The position numbers and the translations under genes were made by a program. A stretch of DNA of 64,000 nt from Rikenella sp031549665. GTDB lineage: Bacteria; Bacteroidota; Bacteroidia; Bacteroidales; Rikenellaceae. Positions within the stretch are counted from its first letter, which is position 1. The number at the start of each line of letters is the position of its first letter. The notes beneath the pieces were generated by a model. That model was not told the origin of the DNA and ran no database searches. It saw only the letters and a list, made by a program, of their open reading frames with translations. Positions 50,425 to 59,280 of the stretch are shown here, in pieces. Location: contig JAVBPJ010000015.1 of assembly GCA_031549665.1 (NCBI GenBank), positions 1 to 64,000 of the forward strand. Direction: 5' to 3'.

Positions 50425-51042
50425 TTAGTCTTCGATTAAGAGGTATGAACCCTTGGCTCCGGGGATGGACCCTTTTACCAGGATGAGGTTGTTTTCGGGA
50501 ATGATTTTGAGCACTTTCAGGTTGAGTACTTTCACCTGATCGCCACCTGTGCGGCCGGCCATGCGTTTGCCTTTCATTACGCGTGAGGGCCACGACGAGG
50601 CGCCCAGCGAACCGGGGTGACGGCCGCGGTTGTGCTGGCCGTGGGTTTGACCGCCCACGCCACCGAAACCGTGACGTTTTACGACGCCTTGAAATCCTTT
50701 TCCTTTCGAGATACCGGTTACGTCTACCCAATCGTCTTCTGCGATGATGTCTACGGTTACAGTGTCTCCGAGCTGGAACTCTTTTTCAAAGCTTTGGAAC
50801 TCCGCCAGCTTACGCTTGGGGGTGGTTCCGGCCTTCTTGAAATGCCCCATCATGGGGCCGCTGGTGTGCTTTTCTTTCTTTTCGTCATAGGCAATCTGCA
50901 CGGCGGCATAACCGTCTTTTTCAACGGTCTTGATTTGCGTAACAACACACGGACCAGCTTCGATAACAGTGCATGGTATATTCTTACCCTCGGCACTGAA
51001 AACGGATGTCATTCCGATTTTTTTTCCAATGAGTCCTGACAT
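50425..51042 (-). CDS. rplC: 50S ribosomal protein L3
   Basis: 205 residues from ATG 51042 (MSGLIGKKIGMTSVF), preceded by an A/C-rich stretch. The frame is open for 18 more codons to another ATG, but those residues fall in the leader and are not L3-like. The signature GGQTHGQHNRGRHPGS is present. It is the first gene after the rpsJ-rplC break and has its own promoter. Confidence 0.97.
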   Translation of the reverse strand: MSGLIGKKIGMTSVFSAEGKNIPCTVIEAGPCVVTQIKTVEKDGYAAVQIAYDEKKEKHTSGPMMGHFKKAGTTPKRKLAEFQSFEKEFQLGDTVTVDIIAEDDWVDVTGISKGKGFQGVVKRHGFGGVGGQTHGQHNRGRHPGSLGASSWPSRVMKGKRMAGRTGGDQVKVLNLKVLKIIPENNLILVKGSIPGAKGSYLLIED

Positions 51043-51154
51043 TTTGTTTGTTAGTTGTTTGTTTTTCTGTTTCGCAAAACACCAAAAAGAGGCCATGCCG
51101 ATCTTCGGTGTCCCTTGATTATCAATGCCTTACGCGGATGGTGTCCGCAAAGGC
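51043..51154 (-). promoter_or_regulatory. Possible structured leader of rplC
   Basis: From the predicted start (about 51154) to the rplC ATG. It can form GCGGA-CACCA-TCCGC, then an outer ACACC/GGTGT stem enclosing CCGAAGATCGG. It could be an autoregulatory site for a ribosomal protein such as L4; I match it to no known leader family. Confidence 0.3.
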
Positions 51155-51159
51155 GACTG

Positions 51160-51189
51160 CAAAGATACAGTTTTACTGCGAATTAGCAA
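51160..51189 (-). promoter_or_regulatory. Promoter of the rplC (S10-spc-alpha) operon
   Basis: TTG at 51189-51187, 19 bases, then TATCTTTG at 51167-51160, the full Bacteroidota pattern. It predicts a leader of about 110 bases before rplC. Confidence 0.75.
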
Positions 51190-51418
51190 GCGTTCGGCGC
51201 ATTTTTCTTCGCCGGGATTTCCGCAAAGGCCAAGGGTGGCAGGCGGATACGGGCATCTCGCCGGATCGCTTCGGCTTTGGCTCGATTTTTCGGCAAAAAA
51301 TCGAGCCGGACACTGTTTTATCCCGGCCGATTTTTTTCGTCCGGTTCCGGGTTTCGCGGGCGGGAAGGGTGGGGTTTCACGGAAACCGCCCCTGCCCTCT
51401 CCGCACGTACTCAACGGA

Positions 51419-51447
51419 AGAGCCCCGGCCGGAAGGGTCGGGGCTCT
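51419..51447 (-). terminator. Hairpin after rpsJ
   Basis: Nine-pair GC-rich stem (51419-51427 with 51439-51447), 71 bases past the rpsJ stop. On the minus strand it is followed by TCCGTTG, not a T-run, so termination may be partial. Confidence 0.5.
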
Positions 51448-51517
51448 CTTTGCTACGGAACGGGGCGTTGTTCGGCCGGAAAAACGACCAACCTGCAAGA
51501 CCCTCTCCGGAAGGGGA

Positions 51518-51823
51518 TCAGACTTTGATCTCGACTTCCACGCCGCTGGGCAGCTCGAGTTTCATCAGCGCGTCGATGGTCTTGGGGGTCGAGCTGTAGA
51601 TGTCGAGGATGCGTTTGAAGGTCGACAGTTGGAACTGCTCGCGTGATTTTTTGTTCACGAAGGTCGAGCGGTTGATGGTGAATATCTTTTTGTTGGTAGG
51701 CAACGGAATGGGGCCGCTCACTACGGCTCCGGTCGATTTCACCGTCTTCACGATCTTTTCGGCGGATTTGTCCACCAGGTTGTGATCGTAGGATTTAAGT
51801 TTGATGCGTATTTTTTGGCTCAT
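51518..51823 (-). CDS. rpsJ: 30S ribosomal protein S10
   Basis: 101 residues, starting MSQKIRIKLKSYDHNLVDKS, with GPIPLPTNKKIFTINRS. It is in the 30S head and also serves in NusB antitermination complexes. 2 bases after fusA; here it closes the str group rather than opening the S10 group. Confidence 0.97.
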   Translation of the reverse strand: MSQKIRIKLKSYDHNLVDKSAEKIVKTVKSTGAVVSGPIPLPTNKKIFTINRSTFVNKKSREQFQLSTFKRILDIYSSTPKTIDALMKLELPSGVEVEIKV

Positions 51824-51825
51824 GG

Positions 51826-53940
51826 CTATTCGTCTTCTTTAAGTTTACCACTGGATTTTTCGACGATCTCTTTCGAGATGTTGGCGGGCACCTCGTCGAA
51901 GTGCGAGAACTCCATCGTTGAAGTCGCGCGGCCCGAGGAGATGGTGCGAAGTACGGTTACGTACCCGAACATTTCCGAGAGCGGCACTTTGGCCTTCACC
52001 ACGCGGGCCACTCCGCGGGATTCCATCCCTGCGATCTGGCCGCGGCGTTTGTTCAGGTCGCCGATGATGTCCCCCATGTTTTCCTCGGGGGTAACCACTT
52101 CGACCGACATGATGGGTTCCATAATCACCGGTTTGGCCTTGACGGCTGCATGGCGGAAACCGTTGCGGGCGCAGATTTCGAACGACAGGGCGTCGGAGTC
52201 TACGGCGTGGAACGATCCGTCTTTCAGGGTGACTTTCATCGCATCGATGGGGAAACCTGCCAGGGCGCCGTTGGCCATGGCCGAGGCGAATCCTTTTTGC
52301 ACGGCGGGGATGAACTCTTTGGGGATGTTTCCGCCCTTTACCACGTCGACAAATTCGAGGCCTGTCTTTTCTTTGTCGTCGCATCCCGAGATTTCGAAGA
52401 TGATGTCGGCAAATTTACCGCGACCGCCGGTTTGTTTCTTGAACACTTCGCGGTGTTCGTACGATCCGGTGAGGGCCTCTTTGTAGTTCACCTGCGGAGC
52501 TCCCTGATTGATCTCTACGCCGAATTCGCGCTTGAGGCGGTCGACGATGATTTCGAGGTGGAGTTCACCCATCCCGCTGATAACGGTCTGGCCCGAGTCT
52601 TGGTCGGTCTTCACGGTGAAAGTGGGGTCTTCTTCGGCCAGTTTGCCCAGCCCTACTCCGAGCTTGTCGAGGTCTTTCTGGGTTTTGGGTTCGATGGCCA
52701 ATCCGATTACGGGTTCGGGGAAGGTCATCGATTCGAGGACGATGGGGGCGTTTTCAGCGCAGAGGGTGTCGCCCGTGCGGATCTCCTTGAAGCCTACTAC
52801 GGCGGCGATGTCGCCGGCCCCGACGAATTCGATGGGGTTTTGCTTGTTGGCGTGCATTTGGTAGATCCGGCTGATGCGCTCTTTCTTTCCGCTACGGGTA
52901 TTGAACACGTACGACCCTGCGTCGAGCTTGCCGGAGTAAACGCGGATGAAGGCCAGGCGTCCCACGAAGGGGTCGGTGGCGATCTTGAAGGCGAGGGCGC
53001 AGAAGGGTTCGCTCTCTTTGGGCAGGCGCTCCACCTCTTTTTCGGTTTCGGGGTTGGTTCCGATCACGGCCTCGATGTCGAGGGGCGAGGGAAGGTAGGC
53101 GATCACCGAGTCGAGCAGCAGCTGCACGCCTTTGTTTTTGAACGACGATCCGCAAAGCATCGGCACCACTTTCATCGAGCAGGTGGCTTTGCGCAGGGCG
53201 GCGATGATCTCTTCGGGGGTGATCGAATCGGGATCGTCGAAGAATTTTTCCATCAGGGCTTCGTCCGATCCGGCGACCTCTTCGATGAGCTTGGCGCGCC
53301 ATTCGGCGGCTTCGGCTTTCATCTTTTCGGGGATTTCCACCAGGTTGTAGTTGTCCCGAACGTTTTTGTCGTCGAAATAGATGATGGCGCGGTTGTATAC
53401 CAGGTCGACCAGCCCTTCGAACTTGTCTTCGGCGCCGATGGGCAGGGTTACGGGGATGGCGTTGGCTCCGAGGCGCTCTTTCACCTGGGCGCAAACGCTC
53501 AGGAAGTCGGCTCCGGTGCGGTCCATTTTATTGACGTAGCCGATCCGGGGAACGCTGTATTTGTCGGCTTGGTGCCATACGGTTTCGGATTGGGGTTCCA
53601 CGCCGCCAACGGCGCAGAAGGTGGCTACGGCTCCGTCAAGCACCCGCAGCGAACGCTCTACCTCAACGGTAAAGTCCACGTGGCCGGGGGTGTCGATGAT
53701 GTTGATCTGGTAGGTGTTGTCTTTGTAGTTCCAGAAGGTGGTGGTAGCGGCCGAGGTGATGGTAATCCCCCGTTCTTGTTCCTGTGCCATCCAGTCCATG
53801 GTGGCGCTGCCTTCGTGGGTCTCTCCGATTTTGTGTGTCTTTCCGGTGTAGAACAGGATGCGCTCCGAGGTGGTAGTCTTGCCCGCGTCGATGTGGGCCA
53901 TGATACCAATGTTTCGGGTGTATGTAAGGTCTCTTGCCAT
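51826..53940 (-). CDS. fusA: Elongation factor G
   Basis: 704 residues, canonical EF-G. P-loop AHIDAGKTT at 15-23, G3 DTPGH with catalytic His87, G4 NKMD at 137-140, then domains II-V. It drives tRNA-mRNA translocation with GTP. The window has a second EF-G-like gene at 62666 that lacks the His. 20 bases after rpsG. Confidence 0.98.
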   Translation of the reverse strand: MARDLTYTRNIGIMAHIDAGKTTTSERILFYTGKTHKIGETHEGSATMDWMAQEQERGITITSAATTTFWNYKDNTYQINIIDTPGHVDFTVEVERSLRVLDGAVATFCAVGGVEPQSETVWHQADKYSVPRIGYVNKMDRTGADFLSVCAQVKERLGANAIPVTLPIGAEDKFEGLVDLVYNRAIIYFDDKNVRDNYNLVEIPEKMKAEAAEWRAKLIEEVAGSDEALMEKFFDDPDSITPEEIIAALRKATCSMKVVPMLCGSSFKNKGVQLLLDSVIAYLPSPLDIEAVIGTNPETEKEVERLPKESEPFCALAFKIATDPFVGRLAFIRVYSGKLDAGSYVFNTRSGKKERISRIYQMHANKQNPIEFVGAGDIAAVVGFKEIRTGDTLCAENAPIVLESMTFPEPVIGLAIEPKTQKDLDKLGVGLGKLAEEDPTFTVKTDQDSGQTVISGMGELHLEIIVDRLKREFGVEINQGAPQVNYKEALTGSYEHREVFKKQTGGRGKFADIIFEISGCDDKEKTGLEFVDVVKGGNIPKEFIPAVQKGFASAMANGALAGFPIDAMKVTLKDGSFHAVDSDALSFEICARNGFRHAAVKAKPVIMEPIMSVEVVTPEENMGDIIGDLNKRRGQIAGMESRGVARVVKAKVPLSEMFGYVTVLRTISSGRATSTMEFSHFDEVPANISKEIVEKSSGKLKEDE

Positions 53941-53960
53941 TCGTTGGTTCCTGCTATCGG

Positions 53961-54437
53961 TTAGAATCTAAAGTAGGCGAATGCTTTGTTGGCTTCGGCC
54001 ATCCGGTGGATCTCTTCTTTCCGTTTGAAGGCGCCCCCTTCTTCGTTGTAGGCGGCTTGGATCTCGGCGGCGAGCTTTTCGGCCATCGAACGGCCTGCGC
54101 GTTTTTTCGCAAACTGAAGCAGGTACCGCATGCTCAGGGCGGTCTTGCGTTCGGGACGTACTTCCGTGGGCACTTGGAAGGTGGCTCCTCCGACGCGGCG
54201 CGATTTTACTTCGACCTGCGGCGTTACGTTTTCGAGGGCTTTTTTCCAGATGTCCAAAGGAGCCTTTTCATTGTCCTTCATCTTCTCGCCTACGATATCG
54301 ATTGCATCATAGAAGATGCCGTAGGCAATACTCTTCTTACCATCTAACATCAGGCTGTTGACGAATCGGGTTACGAGTACGTCTCCGAACTTGGGGTCAG
54401 GAAGTAGAATTCGTTTTTTAGGCTTCGCTTTTCTCAT
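53961..54437 (-). CDS. rpsG: 30S ribosomal protein S7
   Basis: 158 residues, with DPKFGDVLVTRFVNSLMLDG and the C-terminal HRMAEANKAFAYFRF. It nucleates the 30S head. A 125-base spacer with a GGTCGAACGACC palindrome separates it from rpsL. Confidence 0.97.
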   Translation of the reverse strand: MRKAKPKKRILLPDPKFGDVLVTRFVNSLMLDGKKSIAYGIFYDAIDIVGEKMKDNEKAPLDIWKKALENVTPQVEVKSRRVGGATFQVPTEVRPERKTALSMRYLLQFAKKRAGRSMAEKLAAEIQAAYNEEGGAFKRKEEIHRMAEANKAFAYFRF

Positions 54438-54562
54438 TTTAGCGTGTTGGTTTTGGGCTTTCGGGGAGTTGTGCGGGCTTTTCTTTTGCGGGTCGTTCGA
54501 CCTGTCTCCTGAAATCTACCCTACCCGATGGCCCGGGGGTTTATGTTGGTTTGTTTAGGGGT

Positions 54563-54970
<408 letters not shown>

Positions 54971-55016
54971 GTTGTTGCTTCGCTTTTATTGGTTAAGTTA
55001 CACAAAAATCGGACTG

Positions 55017-55024
55017 CAAAGATA
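55017..55024 (-). promoter_or_regulatory. -7 promoter box for rpsL
   Basis: TATCTTTG on the minus strand, 46 bases before the rpsL ATG. The -33 region is weak. Expected main promoter of the ribosomal superoperon. Confidence 0.6.
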
Positions 55025-55121
55025 GAGATTGTTTTGATATCTGGTACGTTATCCTCAATTTTTCTCCCGCAAACCCCTTGGCTGCCTGTCTCGGAGACGT
55101 TTTTCCGGCATGGCCCGGAGG

Positions 55122-56081
55122 TCAGAACCGAAAGGTGCGGTTTGCGATCGAGGGCGAATAGTACTCGGCCTGTTCGTGCAATTTCACGGGGTCGGGCCGG
55201 GGTTCCATATAATCCCCTTTCACTCCGCGGACGGTGAGCTTCCCCGCCGACGAAACCTCGACCACCGCGTACAGGGGCTTCGCGTACGGGATGATGTAGT
55301 GCAGATTCCCGTAGCGGCGGTACATGTCGGGGGGATAGTGGTCCCTGCTTTCGAACGATTCGCCGCCCCATATGTAACTGGCGCTGTTCACCAGCAGGTA
55401 GTTGACCCCGTCGATCTGCCGGAGGCGGTCGCCGTGGAGGTGTCCCTCGAAAACGGCGGCCACGCGGATGCCGCGATCCCGGGCGCGGCGCAGGATGGGT
55501 TGCAGCGTTTCGTGACTGGGCGCGTGGCAGAAAAGCAGGTAGATCCGGCCGGGATCGGAAAGCACTCCCTCCAGCCATTGCTGCTGGGCGCTGTCCACGA
55601 TGTTTTTCCGAACGGCCCGGGGTGCGAAATAGTTCCCCCGGTCGTACGGATGTTCGCGCCCGTCCTTGTCCGTAAAGAAATTGGTGTCGAGCACCACGAA
55701 CCGGAACAGGCCGCGGTCGAAGTGGTAGTAAGGGGCGTTCATTCCCACAAACCGCATGTAGTCGTTCTTGCTCCCCTGGTCCATGTCGTGGTTGCCCATG
55801 GCGTGGTATTGCGGAATGCCCGAGCGGGCCAACGTTTCGGGGATCACCTGGTTTTCGGGCTTGGGAAAGACCAAATCGCCCAGGCTGATCATCAGTTCGG
55901 CCCGTTCGCGCCGCGCGGCGTCGACAATGGCCTGCAGCCGTTCGGGGCCGCCGGGCATCAGGTCGTGGTGCAGGTCGCTGTACACGACAAAGCGGATTCG
56001 CTGGGGTTTTTCGGCCGAAGCGGCGGGCCACAACAGGCCCAGCAACAACAGGCACAGGGCGCGGGAGAAGAACGGTTTCAT
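55122..56081 (-). CDS. Calcineurin-like metallophosphoesterase, exported
   Basis: 319 residues from ATG 56081; signal peptide 1-23 (ends ASA). Metal ligands of the family: Asp36 and His38 in SDLHHD, Asp69 in SLGDLVFP, GNHD at 96-99, His186 in FCHAPSH and the GHLH at 213-216. It would hydrolyse phosphoesters outside the cytoplasm, substrate unknown. The frame stays open upstream, but only this ATG starts with a signal peptide. It follows the M16 peptidase by about 100 bases with a hairpin in between. Confidence 0.85.
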   Translation of the reverse strand: MKPFFSRALCLLLLGLLWPAASAEKPQRIRFVVYSDLHHDLMPGGPERLQAIVDAARRERAELMISLGDLVFPKPENQVIPETLARSGIPQYHAMGNHDMDQGSKNDYMRFVGMNAPYYHFDRGLFRFVVLDTNFFTDKDGREHPYDRGNYFAPRAVRKNIVDSAQQQWLEGVLSDPGRIYLLFCHAPSHETLQPILRRARDRGIRVAAVFEGHLHGDRLRQIDGVNYLLVNSASYIWGGESFESRDHYPPDMYRRYGNLHYIIPYAKPLYAVVEVSSAGKLTVRGVKGDYMEPRPDPVKLHEQAEYYSPSIANRTFRF

Positions 56082-56107
56082 CGGCGGGGGCGGTTTTTTG
56101 AACGACG

Positions 56108-56136
56108 TTGCGGACTCCGGGGATCGGAGTCCGCAA
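56108..56136 (-). terminator. Hairpin between the M16 peptidase and phosphoesterase genes
   Basis: Perfect 12-pair stem (56108-56119 with 56125-56136), 5-base loop, 45 bases past the peptidase stop and 26 before the next ATG. No T-run follows, so it may attenuate rather than stop transcription. Confidence 0.5.
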
Positions 56137-56181
56137 TCGGCGTTGTGGCGGGGCATTACCCCTGTTTGGGAAAGGCGGCGG

Positions 56182-58989
56182 CTATTCCGGCAACTGAACG
56201 ACGGTTATGCGGTTCTTTTGCGAGAAAAGGGCTTCGGCTTCAGCACGTACTTTCTCGGCATCGAGTGCGCTCAGGCGTTCCTCGTAACCGGTGTATCCGT
56301 CGTACTGATCCTGGTAGTGGGCCGACAGCACTCCCTGCCAGGTGGAGTTGAATATTTGGGTTTCTTTGAATTTCTTGAGGAAGAACTCCTTGCTTTTGGT
56401 CATCTCTTCGGCGGTGGGGCCGTTCTTCGCCAGGTCGTCGATCTGTTCCTGGATGATCGGCAACAGTTCGTTCACTTTGGAGGTGTCGGTGTCGAAGCGC
56501 ATTTGGAAAGAGAATACCTGCTTCGGGTATTTTTGGCTCGAAGCGCCCACTCCCACGCCATACGTACCTCCTTTTTCCTCGCGGATCGATTGGGTGTAGC
56601 GCATCTCAAGGATGTAGCGCACCACCTGCTGCGCCATCACCCGTTCGGGGGTATATTCGGTAACGCCGGTATAGTAGCGGGCCACGCTCACCTTGGGGGT
56701 CTCCTGTTTGGTCTTAAACACATTCTCGACTTCGCCGTCCACGGGGTAGATCACGTGTTCGCCCCAGCGGTCGGCACGTTTGGCCGAGGGCAACGAACCG
56801 AGGTACTTTTCGGCCAGCGGCTTCAGGGTGGCCACGTCGACGCTGCCCACAAAGACGAAGGTCATTCCGTTGGCGTTGGAGAAGAACTGGCGGTACACTT
56901 TTTTCATCCCTTCCAGCGAAACCTGATCCAACAGCTCCATGCTCAGGCTGATGACACGGGGGTTGTGGCCGTAGCGCGTTTGGGCCACGCTGTCCGAGAA
57001 GATGAATGCGGGGGTTTTGACGATGTTGGGAATCTGGGCGCGGTATTGGCCCATCACCACGTTGTAGTCGCTCACCTCGAACCGCGGAGCGGTATAATAA
57101 AGGTATACCAGTTGCAGCATCGTTTCGAGGTCTTTGGGAGCGCACGAACCGTTGAATCCCTGGTAGAGCGCTCCGATGTAGGGCGAAGCGCCGGCGATTT
57201 TTCCGGTCAACACTTTCCGCAGCTCGGTGTTCGAGAAGTTGCCCAACCCGGCATTGCCCAACACGGCGGGCAGCAACTGGCTGTTTTTCAGGTCGTCCAG
57301 GTCGCCCAGCGTGCTGGCACCGCCTTTTTGGAAGGCGTTCATCAGCAATTCGTCAGCTTTGTACTGGGTGGGTTTGACCACGATCTTCACGCCGTTCTTG
57401 AGGGTGAATTCGGTCGATTCGAAGACGCCCGGGGTTTCGGCCCCCGCTTTCGAACCTTTCAATACGGCGGCGGCGGGAATCAGCCCCTCGCCGGTGGTTT
57501 TGTCCTCGTAGGCGGCAAAGGTCATCCCTTGTACCTTGGCCAGCACGTCCAACACTTGTTGTTCGGTAGGCACGGCAACCCCCTCTTTTTCGGGAGCGGC
57601 AATCAGCACCATGTTATTTTCGGGGCGGACCCAGCTCTTCACCGTTGCGTTCACTTCGGCCAGGGTGATGTTGTCGAGCACCCGCTTGGTTACTTCCAGG
57701 TCGGTTTCGGGGCTGAGGTAGGGCGTGCCGTTCTCGAAGTTTTCGGTGTAGTCGCCCAGGAATTCGTTGTTCTTGCGGTCGTTCCGGTTCTTGTAGGCGC
57801 TTTCGGTATGGGTCATGATTTGCGTTTTGGCGCGATCCAGTTCCGATTGGGTAAAGCCGGTTTGAGCCATTCGCTGCGCTTCGGCGTAAACGGCTTCGAG
57901 CGCGCGCAGCGCTTCGCCCTCGCGGGCCGAGGCCGACAGGTAGAACGCGTCGAAGGGGCGGATGACCCGTCCGAACGACCCGCTCGCCCCAAGGAAGGGG
58001 GCGTTCTCCTTTTGACGGATTTCGTCGAGCCGCTGACCGAACATCCGCCCGACCAGCGATTGGATGTAGGCGGCCTTGGCGGCAAGGTATTTGTCGTTGT
58101 ACTTGTCGGGCAGGGGGGTGTGGCGCATCAGCAATTGCACCGAAGTACCCACCTGTTCGGGATCGGTCGCAATCGAAACCAGGGGCGCGGCGTTGTCTGC
58201 CACCACTACTTCCTCTTTTTGCGTTTTAATCGCAGAGGCTGGAATGTCGGCCATGATCTTTTGAAGGCGCTGTTCCATGCTGTCCACGTCGAAATCGCCG
58301 ATCACAAAAAAGGCCAGCATGTCGGGACGGTACCAGGTGTGGTAAAAGTCCTCCAGTTCGTTGTACTTGAAGCTCTGAAGCACCTGCTGGGTGCCGATGA
58401 TGTTGCGTTTCGCATAAATCGTGTTGGCGAAAAGAACGCTCTGCTGCTTTTCGAATATCCGGCGCGAGGCGTTGTTCCCCTGCCGCCACTCCTCGGTGAT
58501 CACGCCGCGCTCCTTGTCGATTTGCGCGTGGTCGAGGGTGATAAAGCCCGCCCAGTCGTGCAGGATCAGCAACACCGAATCGACGATCGACTCGCGGATC
58601 AGCGGCACGTTGGTTACCATGTAGGCCGTCTGCTCGAAACTGGTGTAGGCGTTGAGATTTTCGCCGAACCGCAGCCCGATCGTCGACAGGTATTCGTCCA
58701 TCAGGCTATCGGGATAGTGTTTCGAACCGTTGAAAGCCATGTGTTCCAGAAAGTGGGCCAGTCCGTTTTGGTTCTCTTTCTCCTGAATGGCCCCCACCTT
58801 GTAATAGATGTGGAAATTGGCCGTCCCCGCCGGCTTGTCGTTGTGTTTCAGGTAGTAGGTAATCCCGCTGGGGAGTACCTCTTTGCGAACCGAACTGTCG
58901 GAGGGGATCACCTCCATCGGGTTGAATTTCTGGGCAAATGCGCCGAGGGTCAGCAGCAGCGCCAGCAGTAGAAAGAGTGGTCTTTTCAT
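56182..58989 (-). CDS. M16 family zinc metallopeptidase, exported
   Basis: 935 residues with a signal peptide (1-19). The inverted zinc motif HFLEH is at 79-83, and the distal Glu lies in ERGVITEE (160-167). Two M16 repeats (about 35-260 and 500-720) make it a full pitrilysin-type protease of the periplasm or outer membrane, degrading peptides. The second half lacks HxxEH, as usual. Divergent to the small winged-helix gene. Confidence 0.93.
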   Translation of the reverse strand: MKRPLFLLLALLLTLGAFAQKFNPMEVIPSDSSVRKEVLPSGITYYLKHNDKPAGTANFHIYYKVGAIQEKENQNGLAHFLEHMAFNGSKHYPDSLMDEYLSTIGLRFGENLNAYTSFEQTAYMVTNVPLIRESIVDSVLLILHDWAGFITLDHAQIDKERGVITEEWRQGNNASRRIFEKQQSVLFANTIYAKRNIIGTQQVLQSFKYNELEDFYHTWYRPDMLAFFVIGDFDVDSMEQRLQKIMADIPASAIKTQKEEVVVADNAAPLVSIATDPEQVGTSVQLLMRHTPLPDKYNDKYLAAKAAYIQSLVGRMFGQRLDEIRQKENAPFLGASGSFGRVIRPFDAFYLSASAREGEALRALEAVYAEAQRMAQTGFTQSELDRAKTQIMTHTESAYKNRNDRKNNEFLGDYTENFENGTPYLSPETDLEVTKRVLDNITLAEVNATVKSWVRPENNMVLIAAPEKEGVAVPTEQQVLDVLAKVQGMTFAAYEDKTTGEGLIPAAAVLKGSKAGAETPGVFESTEFTLKNGVKIVVKPTQYKADELLMNAFQKGGASTLGDLDDLKNSQLLPAVLGNAGLGNFSNTELRKVLTGKIAGASPYIGALYQGFNGSCAPKDLETMLQLVYLYYTAPRFEVSDYNVVMGQYRAQIPNIVKTPAFIFSDSVAQTRYGHNPRVISLSMELLDQVSLEGMKKVYRQFFSNANGMTFVFVGSVDVATLKPLAEKYLGSLPSAKRADRWGEHVIYPVDGEVENVFKTKQETPKVSVARYYTGVTEYTPERVMAQQVVRYILEMRYTQSIREEKGGTYGVGVGASSQKYPKQVFSFQMRFDTDTSKVNELLPIIQEQIDDLAKNGPTAEEMTKSKEFFLKKFKETQIFNSTWQGVLSAHYQDQYDGYTGYEERLSALDAEKVRAEAEALFSQKNRITVVQLPE

Positions 58990-59029
58990 GCGAAATATGT
59001 TTAGGTTGGATTTTCGGTGAACGAGGCGG

Positions 59030-59037
59030 TAAAGTTA
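59030..59037 (-). promoter_or_regulatory. Near-consensus -7 box for the M16 peptidase
   Basis: TAACTTTA on the minus strand (consensus ends in G), 40 bases before the ATG. It is one arm of a 9-base inverted repeat with 59050-59058. Confidence 0.4.
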
Positions 59038-59049
59038 TGGAAATTTCGG

Positions 59050-59057
59050 TAACTTTA
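59050..59057 (+). promoter_or_regulatory. Near-consensus -7 box for the winged-helix/ung/pcrA operon
   Basis: TAACTTTA, 23 bases before the ATG at 59081, mirrored by the opposite box 12 bases away. The back-to-back boxes would compete for polymerase. Confidence 0.4.
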
Positions 59058-59080
59058 CGGTCTCTAAATCTTTCAACCCT

Positions 59081-59260
59081 ATGAGTAACACCGATAAAGT
59101 ACTGGCCGCCCTGCAAAAAAGCGCCCAACCCATGAAATCGGCCGAGGTGGCCGAAGCAGCCGGAGTCCCCAAAGCCGAAACCGACAAGATCATCAAGGCG
59201 CTGGTGGGCGAGGGCAAGGTCGAATCGCCCAAACGCTGCTTCTACGCCGCCAAAAAATAG
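59081..59260 (+). CDS. Small winged-helix-like protein
   Basis: 59 residues. The order helix (TDKVLAALQKSAQPMKSAEV), turn (AEAAGVPKAETDKIIKAL) and a short hairpin (GKVESPKRCFYAAKK) matches a minimal winged helix of the kind found in DNA-binding regulators. It probably binds DNA; no target is known. It starts a plus-strand run with ung 20 bases on, followed by the helicase, so a link to DNA repair is possible. Confidence 0.75.
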   Translation: MSNTDKVLAALQKSAQPMKSAEVAEAAGVPKAETDKIIKALVGEGKVESPKRCFYAAKK

Positions 59261-59280
59261 ATTCGCTCCCCTTTCGGTTT

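Larger units (their letters stand above)
51043..51517 (-). other. 475-base gap splitting the str and S10 gene groups
   Basis: On the minus strand it holds, in order: the rpsJ 3' hairpin (51419-51447), a GGTTTC-ACG-GAAACC hairpin near 51375, a 12-base inverted repeat (51279-51290 with 51296-51307), the rplC promoter (51160-51189) and a leader of about 110 bases. I find no protein gene in it. Confidence 0.6.

Noticed and set aside
51043..51096. Longer start for rplC
   Set aside because: The 18 extra residues fall in the mRNA leader and are not L3-like; the ATG at 51042 has the typical A-rich context.
51296..51340. Terminator reading from the 51279-51307 palindrome
   Set aside because: The T and A runs lie inside the stem, and no T-run follows the stem on either strand.
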